Shown here piece by piece: positions 1 through 12,349 of a stretch of 64,000 nt of DNA. How positions within the stretch are numbered: position 1 is the stretch's first letter; every line of letters begins with the position of its first letter. The notes under the pieces are model-generated. The model was given only the letters and a program-made list of their open reading frames with translations. It searched no databases and was not told the DNA's origin. A program made the translations under genes and the position numbers. Source of the stretch: Rhytidiadelphus loreus (Eukaryota > Streptophyta > Bryopsida > Hypnales > Hylocomiaceae); the NCBI GenBank assembly GCA_947034895.1, contig OX344765.1, positions 28,215,001 through 28,279,000 of the forward strand. The letters run 5' to 3'.

Positions 1-990
1 CAGTTCAAAGGATTTGTATGTACAGGCGGGGTTGTAAATACTATGTTTGTGGGGATCTGCTTCTGCAGGCATTTGCAGTTGCAAATTTTAGTTCTGGTAG
101 ATAGATTTTGTGTATTTCCATGGGCATTCTATGTGTTCCCTGTATGCTTCTCCATACGTGTTGTGGTTCTCTCCTGTTATCATACCTCATCGGAAGTTCT
201 TACAAGATGGCGATAGTTGGCTTTTGGGACTTTAGGATGCGTCAGGTTAAAAAAAAGAAATCCTTGACTGTTACTGCCTAGTTACTGCTGTTAGACTGAT
301 TATTTTTTCATATTATCTTGTTGGCAAGTGAAAGGAGCTTGTTCCAATGCACCAAAGAATATGGCAATCTCCAAAAATTAATTATGCACCTAAGAAATGA
401 TTTTAGAACCAAACTTTGCATAATTATGAAGTATCCACCATTATTTAGTGAAAATGTAAAGCTTGTGCTTTTTGTGCACCTTACTTCTTGCACAACAGAA
501 AGTGTTAATCTTGTGCACAATACCAAAAGACTTGTTCAAGTTAACCCCTAAGCGAAGTTGAACTTGTTCAAGTTAACCCCATATATAAGGTAGAACCACC
601 CATTCCCAACTAGGGATGAGTCCCCAACATGTAGAGGTGATCTAATTCCAACCAAGTAAACTGTTTTTTGGACTACCAGATTTAATCACAAGCACAATAT
701 ACAAAGCTACAAGGAATAATTATTACATGCCATGTTTTTATTTTGAAATTTGTACACATGAGCAGGAAGTAATCTTGTCTATGATTGGAATTGCAGAACT
801 CTAAATGTTGGGTATGGGTCGGGAACACTTTATGCCTTTCTAAAATTCACAGAAATTTCAGTTTTGAAAATAAAATTTTGAAAATTTTGCAATCAGAGTA
901 TTTTCTACATTCCTACACAGGAAAAATTTCCATTCTACTCAACTATTCTCCATTTGTCCCACAGATGTTTATTTGATCGGTTATGGGTGG
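1..990. other. Non-coding AT-rich stretch, no gene seen
   Basis: No reading frame here resembles a known protein and the short open frames on both strands are antisense shadows of each other. The only structure I see is a short duplicated word, GTTCAAGTTAACCCC, near 533-547 and again near 565-579. The first 300 bases could be the 3' untranslated region of a gene to the left of the window, but nothing shows this directly. Confidence 0.4.
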
Positions 991-999
991 CTTCCCCTT

Positions 1000-1650
1000 A
1001 ATTGCTCCAAAAATTTTAGGTTGGTTTTGGTGTTGGCACATAAATTCATCTTATTGTTTTAGAATTTTTTTAAATTTGTGGGCAAAATTGAAGGTTAACC
1101 TATTGGAAGTTGTTAATTTTCACTGAAAAAGGTAAATATTTGATTTTTGAGAGGACCTCAAAGGAATATGTATATATACCATTAGACAATGGAAGAGTTA
1201 AAGCTTGTGAGTTTTATTTGATTTGAGATCTAAAAAATTGTACTCATCTATTTGCTTGAAAATGGTCTTAATGGAAAGAGTAAAGTAATTTAATGAATTT
1301 CACCATTGAAAATTTAAACACACAAGTGTTGATTTACGATTTCTACTTATAAAAAATAATTGCATTTCAACAATTGCAAGGTAGATTGTGTAATGAGTTT
1401 GATAGCTCTTCATTTGAACTTAAGGTTTTTAGTGTGCTAATACAATTCCTATTTGTTCATATCACCTCCAATTCTAAAAACTCTTAATATGTAAATTTGT
1501 CAAACATTGTGGGGAGGGGCAATATACTAATAAAAGGATATGCACATTTTTCTAGTAATAATCTCACAACTCTTATGGAAATTCACACTCAAAACTTGAA
1601 TGCATACTAGTGTACGTTGGGGTCAAATTTGTTAGGCCCTATACAAAATC
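1000..1650 (-). mobile_element. Decayed copy of the 56-kb TTAA-type element
   Basis: Read on the minus strand, this stretch resembles 56020-56640 over several hundred bases: the blocks around a Ca-rich heptad-like run of words (for example the sequences near 1290-1350, 1380-1400 and 1490-1520) recur in the same order there. Both are non-coding. The ends are worn and I could not find a clean terminal inverted repeat or target duplication for this copy, so the limits are approximate. Confidence 0.55.
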
Positions 1651-2281
1651 ATTTTTTTTCTAGTTGATTTTCCTTTAGTTGGTTAATTCCATTTAGAATT
1701 TTTGAAAGTTCATTCCATAGGGTTGGAATATTTTGTGACCTTTAGCAATACTCATAGCTTTACCAATACTTAGGGCTTTACTAATACTCACAACTTTGGC
1801 TTTGTGGCTTTTAGTTTGAAGATTAAGATTATTTTCATTGATTTCTTTATACTATTCAATTATGCCATATTATAATTTCTAAAAATTTCATTAGATGTCA
1901 TATTTAATTATTTTTTAAATTATTTTTTAATAAATCTAACCCTAATGTAGGATACTAAGCAAGCTCTTTCAACATCTATATGGTAAGATTTTGAAAAAGA
2001 AACAATTTGCTTCATTGAAAATAACTATAAGCCCATGCTCTTTTTACTTGAGAAAAATACACTTGAAAAGGCCTAGGTATTTAGGAGTTAAGAGAAATAC
2101 AAATTAAGATAATTTTTTTAAAATAGATTGAACTCCATTTAGGGAATTGCAATTGAAAAACAACTACAAGAAATTCTAGTTTGTTTGTTTACAAGGTGTT
2201 AATTAAATCCCATGCCCTTGATTTTCATTAACCCTTAGAGGATTGACAAAGTGGTGACTATGGAAATCATCCCTTTTGCTG

Positions 2282-2353
<72 letters not shown>
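2282..2353 (+). repeat. (CTA)n trinucleotide microsatellite
   Basis: About 24 uninterrupted copies of CTA. It creates an artificial poly-threonine open frame that I do not regard as a gene. Confidence 0.97.
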
Positions 2354-2866
2354 TTGCGTACATCACTATTTTAAAAAGAATAAAAAAAAAAACTCATTGG
2401 AAGTCAAACTACTATACAATACCTCCCCTTTTCAAGAATGAATAGTTGCACTTCTATCCTACAAAGAAGGATTATGTCATTCATCAATTGAAAAATAATT
2501 GTAGTGTCCTTTAAGGGTTAATCCTTGAGCCTCTTGTAGACCAAAATTTCGCCTCTCAAACTTGAAAGATTTCCTTGTTTGATTATTATAATCTTTTCAA
2601 CAATACAATCAATTTATGTGGATCTCTTTTTAGGTGATAGTTTGATTGGAATGAATTCAAAAGGGTCTAGATTTTAGTAAACACATGTTGGGTGCTCAAG
2701 AGTTAAGAATATTCAAACACCATTCAAACTAATATATATTCTCTATTCTTTGATACCCATCACACATATTGGGAATAATGTCAAAAAGGATGGCTCCTAC
2801 ATAGTGTTTTCCAGTACCAAATGTGAAGAGATGTTACACGGTTTTACCTCAGTGAAGAAACAAGTA

Positions 2867-3083
2867 CACTAATGATGATAAATAGTGTTAGCCATACTAA
2901 CTATTTTAGAAATGCTATAAATTTTTACTTTTGATGAATATTTTTACTGAATGTATAGATCCTAATATCATTTTGAGTGGGAGAACTTTACATCTATAGT
3001 TGGTAAAAATATTCATCAATAGTAAAAACTTATAGCTCTTTTAAATCAATTAGTGTAGGTAACACTATTTATCATCATTAGTG
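2867..3083. mobile_element. Tc1/mariner-like MITE with TA target duplication
   Basis: The two halves are inverted copies of each other: the left begins CACTAATGATGATAAATAG and the right end is its reverse complement, with the inverted similarity continuing inward for roughly 90 bases (2867-2965 against 3000-3083). The dinucleotide TA sits directly outside both ends (2865-2866 and 3084-3085). A short non-coding foldback with a TA duplication is the form of Tc1/mariner-derived MITEs. The superfamily is inferred from the TA only. Confidence 0.7.
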
Positions 3084-3545
3084 TAGTGATAAATTTCTTT
3101 GGATGTCTAAAACAGTCACATTTGAGTGGAACTGGTGGCCAACACTGAATTCCATTTGTTTACAAACAACAAACTTACACTAGAACTCACCTTGTATTTT
3201 TTCCTTTGGGCTAAACTTCTTTCCAAAGTATACAATCCTTTGTATACTAAAACTTTTGTGCTTAACACTTTCAGTTTTTCATGCACATAAGAAAGTTGTA
3301 TAGTCCTCTCAAAGAAAATGATGCAAATACCAACTCAATTAAGGCAGTCACTTGTATGTCCAGATGTCGACTCCATTCGTATTGAAAGGATCTGAATATT
3401 TTTTCACTCACCTTGGTGGAGACAGAAAACACCGATCCCAAGCTTATCTAGTGCCCTACGTGTTTCTACAAAAATTTGCTCTCCAGCTAGAGTACTCTCC
3501 AATAACAGAGGCATCATACTAATCCTGGCGCAGAGTTAAAAAAAA

Positions 3546-6412
3546 CTATGATGCAATTAAGGTACCAATTGTCTCCGGTCCCTTGTTTTGTGATGACTTC
3601 TTCCGCCTATGTTTAGTCTTTTTCTTTTTCTCCTGAGCCTCAACTCCAACATTAGTTGCAGCCGATTTCTGCTTTTGGAAAAGCCATCAGAACCACATCG
3701 TGTAAGCAACACTATTTCTCAACCTCCACAGTATATTTTTCATACGACACTGAATAAACTAAACAGTAAAGATACTCTCCCTGATTATGTCATACGTCAA
3801 TATACAAACCAAAATTCAACCACTTTAAGCTCAGAAAGCATGCCCTGGGTCACTACAAGAATCAGGGATCACGAATCTTTACTAAAAAAGATAATTCAGT
3901 TTGCAAAGACCCGACTGAAAATGAAGCACTAACAAAAATGATACTACCAGAAAAGATGGGCAAAAGAGCCTTAGGACTGACCTGTTTGGTGCTTTTCTGT
4001 TCCCCTTTAATCGTCGTCTTCTTCTTACACGATAGAGGATTGGGTCCCTGTTAAAATAAGAAACATCGGTCAGCTGCAATTCCTCATAGAATATATTCAA
4101 TCTATTGACATTTAGTTTCTTGCACTTGATTTTTAATTTTAACACAAAATAAACGTGCAAAAATTAAGATGGTTCAAGTTTCTAGATTATTGTAGAAAAA
4201 GGTTCAAAGTTCACCTGCATGGTGAATGGAACCTCTCCATTACTGTATGGTGAATTGAGACTTTACATTAATCGCTACTCAAGATTATTTCACTCAAATG
4301 TGGATCCTCTATTAGTGAATGTGATAGACTATAGAGAATTGAAGTGAAGCAGCCAATCAGTCACCCGAAACCACGATGAATCTGTGCTCAGGTCCTCAGC
4401 ATGGAAGCAGTTGACATAATCAATATTACTCCAACCACTGATCACAACCCTTACTTGATCCCACTCCAACAGTATAGGAAGACTAGTGAAGACATAACCC
4501 TAGTGAAGACATAATCAAGGTTCAAGAACACCTATATAACATTATTGCCATTGCCAAGTCTGAAAACGATGAGCACCTTAGCATGTTTCCTTTTGAATAC
4601 CGGTCGATCTGCCACTCCAAGGGGATTATGACCCCTCTTGACGTTGTTCTTTTGCTCCACAGGCAAAACTGAGCCATCGGCAGTAACAACATCACTTCCT
4701 TTTACACCATCCTCCTCTTCTTTCTTCTCTTGTCGCAGTCTTAGTAAGTGTTTCTCTCGCTCACTCCAACGGTTTCGTTCTAGTTCACCCATCTTGGCAT
4801 ACTGTTTTTGCGTGTCTGACGGGGGCTCCAAAACAAGTGATGTATTGTTTGCATATATCAGAGCCCCACCATGAACCTAGGGTCAATAAAATACAAGTTA
4901 ATCCTCCACCGTCATACAAGACATAAAGACTTGTGTATAGTCTCCCCTAGAAGGGCTTATACTAATGGTGTACATACTGAAAAAGGGAAAAAAAACAGGG
5001 GATCTGTTAGAGTACAAACCTTGCGAAGCCGCTTTCGCAATTCCAAATCCTGTGTAGCCACGAAATAGTGCTCCTCATTGTGGCTACCCACCAAAGTAGC
5101 CACACACTCTGCTGCTAGGAGAAAAGGCTCATGTTCACACCTACCAATGCCACAAACTATAATCATATACTACACTTTCTAAGATGCTTATGAAAACCAG
5201 CAATAGCTTACACAGAGACAAATAAAGAAATTTCTCAATTTCCCATTGAACCAACTCCACAATCACAGATTCTGACAATTTAGTCCTAAACCCTAGGCCC
5301 TAAACAAAAGAAGTTTCAATATCCCATCCAGTTAACTTCGCAATCACAGCTTCTGACAATTAAACTGGAATGGCGGGTATAAAGGCCCTGGTAACCAGGG
5401 ATGACATTATCAATTGTCGCTTAAAATTTCAAACGGAAGACTTCCTACTCAATTCTCAATCGAATGTAATGGGAGATACCAAGTTGGACAGCTACTGAAA
5501 ATGCACTTCTAATGACCTAAAATACGTCACCTAATTCAAAGCAAGCATTTAGATCGCAGGAAATAATCACAGGTGCGCGGTGAATACACAAACAGCCTAC
5601 AGAGAGCCAGCGACCAGTTCGTATTTTTAAGATTTCTAAGCCAAAATCCTGCAAGTGATAGCACTTATCCATATTCACTTGGAAGGATTTCAAGAATATG
5701 CACTTCCTTATCCATGTTTTTTTGAATTACAGTGACTGATTCAAAGTTTTGAGGCTAGGTTTTCAAATAAAACCAATAAGGCATTTGTACTTCTGTTTCT
5801 GGTTTAAGTTGTTTATTCAAGCTTACACTAAGAAAAACAAGGAAATTTTCATTTTCCATCCAACCACCTCCTAGATCACAACTACTGAAAATTAAACCCT
5901 GAACACTGCATCTAAACCCTAAATTTGCAATAACGCATACTCCTCAATCACTGAAACCCTAAACCCTAAACCCAGCACCATAAACCCTAAATAGAACATC
6001 ACGAGCAATTACAGAAATCAGAATGGGGATGAAAACCTACTTGATCAAATCAAGACGCCGAGCAGCAAGTGCAGATCCAGAGTACGCCTCGCCGAGTTTT
6101 TTCAGCTCCGCGATTACACACCTGCCATTCATCCCAATTCGCAAAACTCCATAAAATTGCTAACCGAAACCCTAATACTGCCAATCCATAGCCGAATAAT
6201 CGAACCCTCCACAAGACAAACCTGGTGACGAGAGGCTTGGCAGGAGCGCCAAGAATAGCCGACAGAGAATCTTGCAAACCCCCAAGTCGATGCGTGAGAT
6301 TGTAATGCACAAAAGTGCCGTCACAGAGCACTTTGAAAGGCTCCCGGAATCCGAAACAGGTCTTGTAGAAGCTCACATGACGTCGCAACTGTTTCTGCTT
6401 CTTAACCCTCAT
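3546..6412 (-). CDS. UTP23: rRNA-processing protein UTP23 (PIN-like, SSU processome)
   Basis: Six exons on the minus strand: 6412-6222, 6121-6041, 5140-5020, 4876-4577, 4047-3982, 3668-3546, giving 293 residues. Every intron is GT-AG and the frame is kept. UTP23 is a nucleolar small-subunit processome component needed for early pre-rRNA cleavage and release of snR30-type snoRNA. The sequence shows the basic N-terminus, the first PIN-domain block FREPFKVLCDGTF (Asp about 31), a short Cys/His cluster CEHE...AEC (92-103), the block HYFVATQD (115-122), and the C-terminal GPNPLSCKKK signature (from about 232) followed by a Lys/Arg-rich tail. The cluster is shorter than in the animal protein. The start was chosen at MRVKKQ, which fits the family N-terminus; an in-frame upstream extension exists but does not match. 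It is divergent to the TL20.3-like gene. Telomere-like AAACCCTAA words occur in intron 2 and upstream of the start. Confidence 0.93.
4118..4270 (+). repeat. Dispersed repeat inside UTP23 intron 4 (second copy at 16408-16560)
   Basis: The block inside intron 4 of UTP23 is closely similar, in the same orientation, to the block just downstream of the CAAD-domain gene. Shared words include TTTCTAGATT and GTGAATGGAACC in the same order and spacing. No ends are recognisable. Confidence 0.75.
5886..5995. promoter_or_regulatory. Cluster of telo-box-like AAACCCTAA words in UTP23 intron 2
   Basis: Several AAACCCTAAA/AACCCTGAA words occur close together in intron 2 of UTP23; a related word (AACCCTAAG on the minus strand, 6503-6511) lies about 91 bases upstream of the start codon. 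Telo-boxes are a known feature of plant ribosome-biogenesis promoters. Functional relevance of the intronic group is inference. Confidence 0.4.
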
Positions 6413-7120
6413 GGTTTGCAATGTTTTGAACACAAAACGGCAAAAATCTTGTGAAGCTCTCTGCACTTCAAAAAAAATGCGCAATTCACGAATACTTGTA
6501 CACTTAGGGTTCAGCTCAGTCTCCGTCTCTCATCAATTTGGCTACGATCTTGTACCATATCATTTCTTGAACGAAAAAGTAAAGTAAGGAGTTTTGAGGG
6601 GGGGCTGAATCGACCCTGTGACCAACTCATCATCTTACGACGGTATCACAGGTAGCCCATTAAGTCCCCGGAGGTGAGTCTGCCTCCTTAAGTCCCAGAG
6701 CTGTACATTCCAGTTTGTACTCCGAATTTATTACACCAGCTGCTTTCACAATGGAGTAACCTCCTCAAAAAGTAAAGTGAAAGTAAAAGTTTGTAGGTTC
6801 CGAAAATAAAAACCACAATGTGATATTAAAGAGGGACCCGTGGGCACCAGAAGCTTATCTATCCTATCAGCAAAATTCCTTATCCACCCCAACTTCCATA
6901 CTGGACCCATTTGCGCAGCTTTGCTCTTCCCCTTTCAAATCCACATTGCCTGAACCTTGCTTGCTCCTCCTCAATTCTTCATCGCTCTTTACAACCAGAA
7001 ATTCCAGCATTCCCTTCTTCTTTAATGCTTGTGTTCCATTTCAGTTTCTTCCCTTTTTGCAAATAATTCCAGTTGTAGAGATTGCAAAACCGCACGACAG
7101 GGGGAACTCAGCACTTGTCC
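6413..7120. promoter_or_regulatory. Shared divergent promoter region of UTP23 and the TL20.3-like gene
   Basis: The two start codons face away from each other and are 708 bases apart, so this interval must contain both promoters and 5' leaders. On the UTP23 side a telo-box-like AACCCTAAG is present at 6503-6511. On the other side two I-box-like CTTATC words (GATAAG in reverse) lie at 6854-6859 and 6889-6894, a motif known from light-regulated plant genes. I see no unambiguous TATA box. Confidence 0.45.
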
Positions 7121-10100
7121 ATGGCTGCTCTTCCCACTATTTGTTTGTCAGCTTTGAGGGCGCTCATTCATGGAGCTGATGGCTCCACTGCTGCGCCTTC
7201 CAGTGTGCAATTGACAAGCAATGCTGCACAACCTTCGTCTTCGTCTCCGGGCACAACGTATTTGGCGACCTCCAGAAGTGTGGACGAGAATCTTTACTAT
7301 AAAGAAGCTGATGAGAAGTCTAGAGAGGTGGGTGCATATTAGGGTTTCTCTCAATTGCTCATTGCCATTCTCCAAGAATTTCAATTTCAGTGTGTTTTCA
7401 TTGGATGAGTGTGTTGTATCAGCAATGCCAGTGAATGTCAGATTCTTTTGCAAAGAGACTTAAGGTTGCAATCGGTGATTGCTTTTGGGTGGTTTTTGAG
7501 GATTTTATTGATTGGATAGTAACATTCTTTGGATAGTTATGGCAACTCTCCCTTCTCTGTTGTAGATCTCAGATTGAACAGAAAAGTAATTGAGTTACAG
7601 TTGGTTGTTAATGGGGACTGAGTTTGTTGTGAGAACTTACTTTTTATTGTTTGCTTGAGTAGAGAACTGTCAGATAGAGCTAGAGAAATCCTAAGTAAAT
7701 CTTTATCAACGAATTCTTGGTTCAATAAGACTTAGATGAGCTTGCAATTGTGCTCGAAAGGGACAAGGATATCCTTTTTTTGAAATCAACGATTGATTTT
7801 AAAGATTTTTAAGCCAGCTCCTCAAGAATGTTATGAATGTTACTAAAATGTTGCTACAAATTCAGAATTCAACAGTGAAGATTCATCATGTTCTATAGAA
7901 AAAGAATAAGTATTAATAGAGCCATATTCGATTTCACTGGTTGTAATGACGCTTCTGGAATTAGCAACTCTTTTGCGGTAATTCAGTAACCAAGAAGAAG
8001 AATCAGAGTCAATGAAGGATTGTAACTGAGTTTCTCTCTTCCAGTTTGCAAGCGGTTTACATTTGGGTCCTTATTCAGCTTTTGAGATAAAATTTAATTG
8101 AGTTTTTGTTATGTACAGGTTGAGTACACGGAACGAGATTATGAATTTGCAGGGTTGCAAAGGTTTGGACGTGCTAGTCTCGTTGCCCTTGCAGCAGCTT
8201 CACTGTGTTACTCAGCTCCAGACCCTGCGCTTGCCTTTAGGGTAAGTCAATCCCAATGATTTGATACCATTCTAATACAGTCAACACATCACACTCTGTG
8301 GGTGTTCATTTGCATTGAATGAATTATTAATGTGTCTTCCAACAATTTTGTTCAAGGAGGTTGTAAGTTATTTTACAGCTTCTAATTAGGTCGAAATCTC
8401 CAACTTTAAATTTGGAGAACGTACGTGACGTCTTGTGATCTACAGCTAATGGTGTGTGTGGTGTACTATCTGGTTTTATAATGCCATTGCTTGACAAGGT
8501 AGACTTGGTTAAACTTGTAGTGAATCATATTGTCATATAACGACACCGAATTGCAACCCGTATCCAAATGTTATCATGACCAAATGCTTATTTTTAAACT
8601 TTTGTGTGCTAAAGATGAATGCCATTTCTGATGAAATTAGTGGACTCTGATTTTGCAGGGTGGCGGTCCGTATGGGCAAGAGGTGACACGTGGGCAAGAC
8701 TTGACAGGAAGAGATTTCAGTGGCCAAACATTGACCAAACAAGACTTCAAGACGGTAATGTCATTGTAATCGTCTCTTTCGACTCTACGTCTCATTGAAA
8801 ATTACATTTCCTTCTATTCTATTTTCATATGATTATCACAATTAAGAGAGTGTTTATCATCATTAAACTTCTTATGTTTTTGTTACATGCAGTCCATATT
8901 GCGGCAAGCAAACTTTAAAGGGGCAAAGCTACTAGGTGCTAGTTTTTTCGACTCGGACTTGACTGGTAATTGCATTCGCCGCCCTTCTTCTATCACACAA
9001 AATTGCACTTTTAGTAGAGTTTTTAGACAAGATCGAGAATGTCCTTGCATTAATACATGACTCCAAGAGAATTTCAACTATTGGTTTGGGCTAATGTTGA
9101 AGTGATTTGGAGCTAAAAATATCAGTAGATTAACCCCTTTTTAGTACGTGAGCCCCTTCTAGCACACGGCTTTTAGCCCCGGACTAAAACCCAAGATCCT
9201 CCCAATGCGATGCACTTTTTGTTTTGTGGATGTAAGTTTTTGTGGGCTTATGAGACATGTGTTTTGTTTTTAGGAGCTGATCTTACTGACGCAGACCTCC
9301 GAGGGTGTGACTTCTCATTAGCAAATGTTCAGAAGGTATATATTCCTGTTACTTCTGGGCATCATTGGGAGAGATCTACTTCTGTAACTGAGCTTGTTAA
9401 GTAGACTTATCAGTAGACATATTTAAATGTGAGGTCAGATGTGAGTTTTTGAAGGTTGAATGATCAGCGGGGTTGTATTGTGGAGATCGTTCGTGTATTG
9501 AGCACGAGAAGCTGATTCCTGCTTGTATGATCGATTTTACAGGCAAATTTGACCAATGCCAATCTGGAGGGAGCTTTGGTAACTGGTAACACATCGTTTA
9601 AAAATGCCGTGATTACTGGTGCTGGTAAGTCTAAAATTGTAATATTCATCGAAAGTAGTCAATTTGACTCTCATTCCTGAATTGAATCCTGAGTATCATG
9701 ATCAGAAATTATCAATATGGTCCGTCTTATCATCCAAACGTATTGTTTGTGGGTACGAAAGTGTACCTTCTTCGATGTCGTCCTGTTGCTTAAGCTAATT
9801 AAATATGGTTGCCCATGACTGTGACTTTGTCTATGACAGACTTCACTGAAGTAGGCTGGAGAGATGACCAGCGGAAAGATCTGTGCAAAGTCGCTGACGG
9901 GTAAATTGTGGCAACCACTTTCCATCATTGTTGTCCTTTTGAAATTAGAATTGAGGAACAGAATAAAATCCTCCTGACCAAAATCAATCCATGAGCATGA
10001 CCTCAATGGAGCCCATTTTATGGAGGTTGCAACCAAGCATTGGATATTTATGACATGGTTATATCTCATAATTTTTTTCATTCTTTAACATTATGTTGTC

Positions 10101-10348
10101 CTCTCTATACTTTTGATTAAACACGATGGAATTGGATCTCATCATTGAGGTTACTTAGGGTAACATGAAAATACAACCCCATTATGAAATCACATAATTT
10201 GCCATAACATTTTCTCATAACTAGGCTCTATTTTCACATTACGAACTCCTTTCCAATAAAACCAAATTCACTCAATTCTCTTCTTCTTTGCAGAACAAAC
10301 TCTGTGACCGGAAACTCAACTCGGGAGACCCTCTTATGTGACTATTGA
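7121..10348 (+). CDS. Thylakoid lumen pentapeptide-repeat protein, TL20.3-like
   Basis: Eight exons: 7121-7327, 8119-8241, 8659-8754, 8893-8965, 9274-9335, 9543-9624, 9840-9900, 10294-10348, giving 252 residues with every junction in frame and GT-AG. The N-terminus is Ser/Thr/Ala-rich as in a chloroplast transit peptide. It is followed by a hydrophobic stretch ending in ALA at about 106-108, a typical lumenal processing site. From about residue 121 to 222 the protein is built of A(D/N)LXX-type pentapeptide repeats (TGADLTDADLRGCDF, LTNANLEG), which form a right-handed quadrilateral beta helix. The tail keeps a conserved Cys pair (DLCKVADG ... LLCDY). The order of blocks matches the Arabidopsis lumenal protein TL20.3 (At1g12250), whose biochemical role is not settled. 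An in-frame TTG upstream was rejected in favour of the ATG that begins MAALPT. Confidence 0.93.
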
Positions 10349-10697
10349 AGGACCTGAAAAGTAGAGCTTGAACTCAGCAAACCAAAGAGATCTGCAAATC
10401 AACTCCAGTAGCTGCAAGGAAGTTTTGAAGACTGAGGGACAAGGATGAAAACAGACTTGATAAAAGACCATTTGGTACTTCGGTTGGTGTTAGCCTAGCC
10501 TGGTCAGAGGTTGAAGTCTTGGATCAACTAGTCTTGGAACTAGATTCCACATTGATTTCCTGAAAGACGAGTGGGATTTTGAGCAATCGGGGAGTAATTT
10601 TTTGAGACTTTACACAGATGGGTCGTCCTTGCCAGCTCATCCAATTCTGTTCCAGTTGGGTGTTGCCATGTGGATAAAGAATGCTGGAGAGAGATGG

Positions 10698-10921
10698 TTG
10701 AAGGTAGGAGGCTTTTAAAGCGACCCTTTAAGAGCTGATTGCATTTTCGGGGAAGCTAAACTCTTCGCAACAATTTTAAGTAAATTTTGGTAGGAAGAAA
10801 AATGGAATTGGCATCTAATCCAAGTTGTTTCATATTTTTTGGACCTTCGTGGAATTAGTTACAAGTTTTTGAAGTTGAAACGTAGTGGTTTCTAAAAGCG
10901 ACCCCTCCTGAAATGTACATT
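10698..10921 (-). mobile_element. Short MITE-like repeat, inverse copy of 54480-54690
   Basis: The reverse complement of this block matches 54480-54690 over about 200 bases, including the ends: GTACATTTCAGGAGG at one side and a run ending in AAGAGCTGATTG inside. Both termini carry an imperfect inverted word around AAAGCGACCC. It is non-coding and lies 350 bases downstream of the TL20.3-like stop codon, possibly inside the 3' untranslated region. Confidence 0.6.
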
Positions 10922-10999
10922 GTTGGTACATTGAAGAACGTAACATGTAACTCTGTTAGAAGTCACTTTTAAAGCCACCTACCTTATTAAAGCAAAATA

Positions 11000-12020
11000 G
11001 GGGGGGGCAAACCCATTATGAACCCAATTTTGCTCTCTTACATCCTAATGTAGTAGAAATTGCACACAATGTGGAATTGGGGTTCAAATGACTCAAGTTG
11101 GGGTTCAAAGGGTTGGTATTGAGTTGACTTTTAAACATAGCAAAAGGTTCATTCATTATTCTACAATCTTCAGCAGACACTTTTGAATTGCCAATGGAAT
11201 TAAGGGAATTAAGAGAGCCATATTAGCATGTGAAAGGGTATGAATAGTCCCCCTCTAGAGTTCACAATAGGAAGCTATGTGATTTTCTATAATGCGTCTT
11301 TTATATTCCAAAAATTACTTGACCAAAAAATACATGTGAAATATTCCATGATTTGCCGTTGTTTTGCAAAAAAAAATTGTGAATCTAGTAAGTAAAACTA
11401 TACGCAGTGACCAAATGGTCCACAATGGGCTTCTCTCCTTAATACATTGGGTTTTAGTTGTGCAAATTTGCTTCAAAAAATAGCCCATGTCTTAATTCTA
11501 AAAGATAGAGATCTATCACCACAATAGTTATGTAAAAATGATTCAATTTTGGACCAATAAGTGCATTTGTCATTTCTACAATGATCTTGAAAATCATTCA
11601 TTGAACACTTTTTGACCTTAGGATTTTTACATGGTGAAGATAAGCATCAAGCTATTATATGAGGGGGTGGGTCTTGTTAGAATTTTCATTTCAAGTTTGC
11701 TCTTGTGGGACTCAATTATCCAACAATTTTGAAGAGCATCTCCAATAGTTTGGCAAATCGTGACCCTTGCATGGATGTAGATAGGCCCCCAGAATGCTAC
11801 TTCAAGAAATGCCTCAAGCTTTGGAAATCCAACAACTCTTTTAATGAAATTCTAATTAGTGCCTTACTTTGGCACAAAATGTTGAAGTATATTTCCTACT
11901 TAGGAAGAACGAACTTCCATACTATATTATAATCGAGACAAGTTTCCAAATTTTCTTGAGTCAAAATTGCCTATGCTGAGCTTATAATGCCTTCATTTGT
12001 ACATAAGTAGGGAGAAACAA
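11000..12020. other. Intergenic, nothing recognised
   Basis: AT-rich sequence with only short open frames and no protein similarity I can recognise on either strand. Confidence 0.4.
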
Positions 12021-12349
12021 CTATTAGAAGAGATTCCTGCGTTTTAGAAGACTGTGAGTTCCCGGACTATGGGAACTGTGGGAACGCTGCAGGAACGCTG
12101 TGGGAACGCTGATCTGATGTGGCCAGGAGACGGCCACGTCAGATATTATTTTTTAATATATTTTTTATAAAATAAAAATAAAAATAATTTTTTTAAAATT
12201 TTTTTATTTAATTTTTTATTTAATTTATTTAATTTTTAATTTTTAATTTTTAATTTATTATTATTATATTCTGATTGTACAGGACTGGTTCCCAGCAATG
12301 GAAATAGCCCTGAAACAGTCTCCCAACTAGGTGAAATCTCCCCTAATGA
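12021..12349. mobile_element. Hairpin-core MITE, copy 1
   Basis: The ends carry similar inverted words (ATTAGAAGAGATT at left; ATTAGGGGAGATT in reverse at right). A strong stem-loop, ATCTGATGTGGCC paired with GGCCACGTCAGAT at 12112-12124 and 12132-12144, lies near the left end and is followed by an AT-only low-complexity tract. The same architecture recurs at 22509-22917 and 41405-41792. No clear target duplication. Confidence 0.6.

Noticed and set aside
2251..2445. Open frame with 24 consecutive Thr codons
   Set aside because: It is the (CTA)n microsatellite read as protein; nothing else supports coding.
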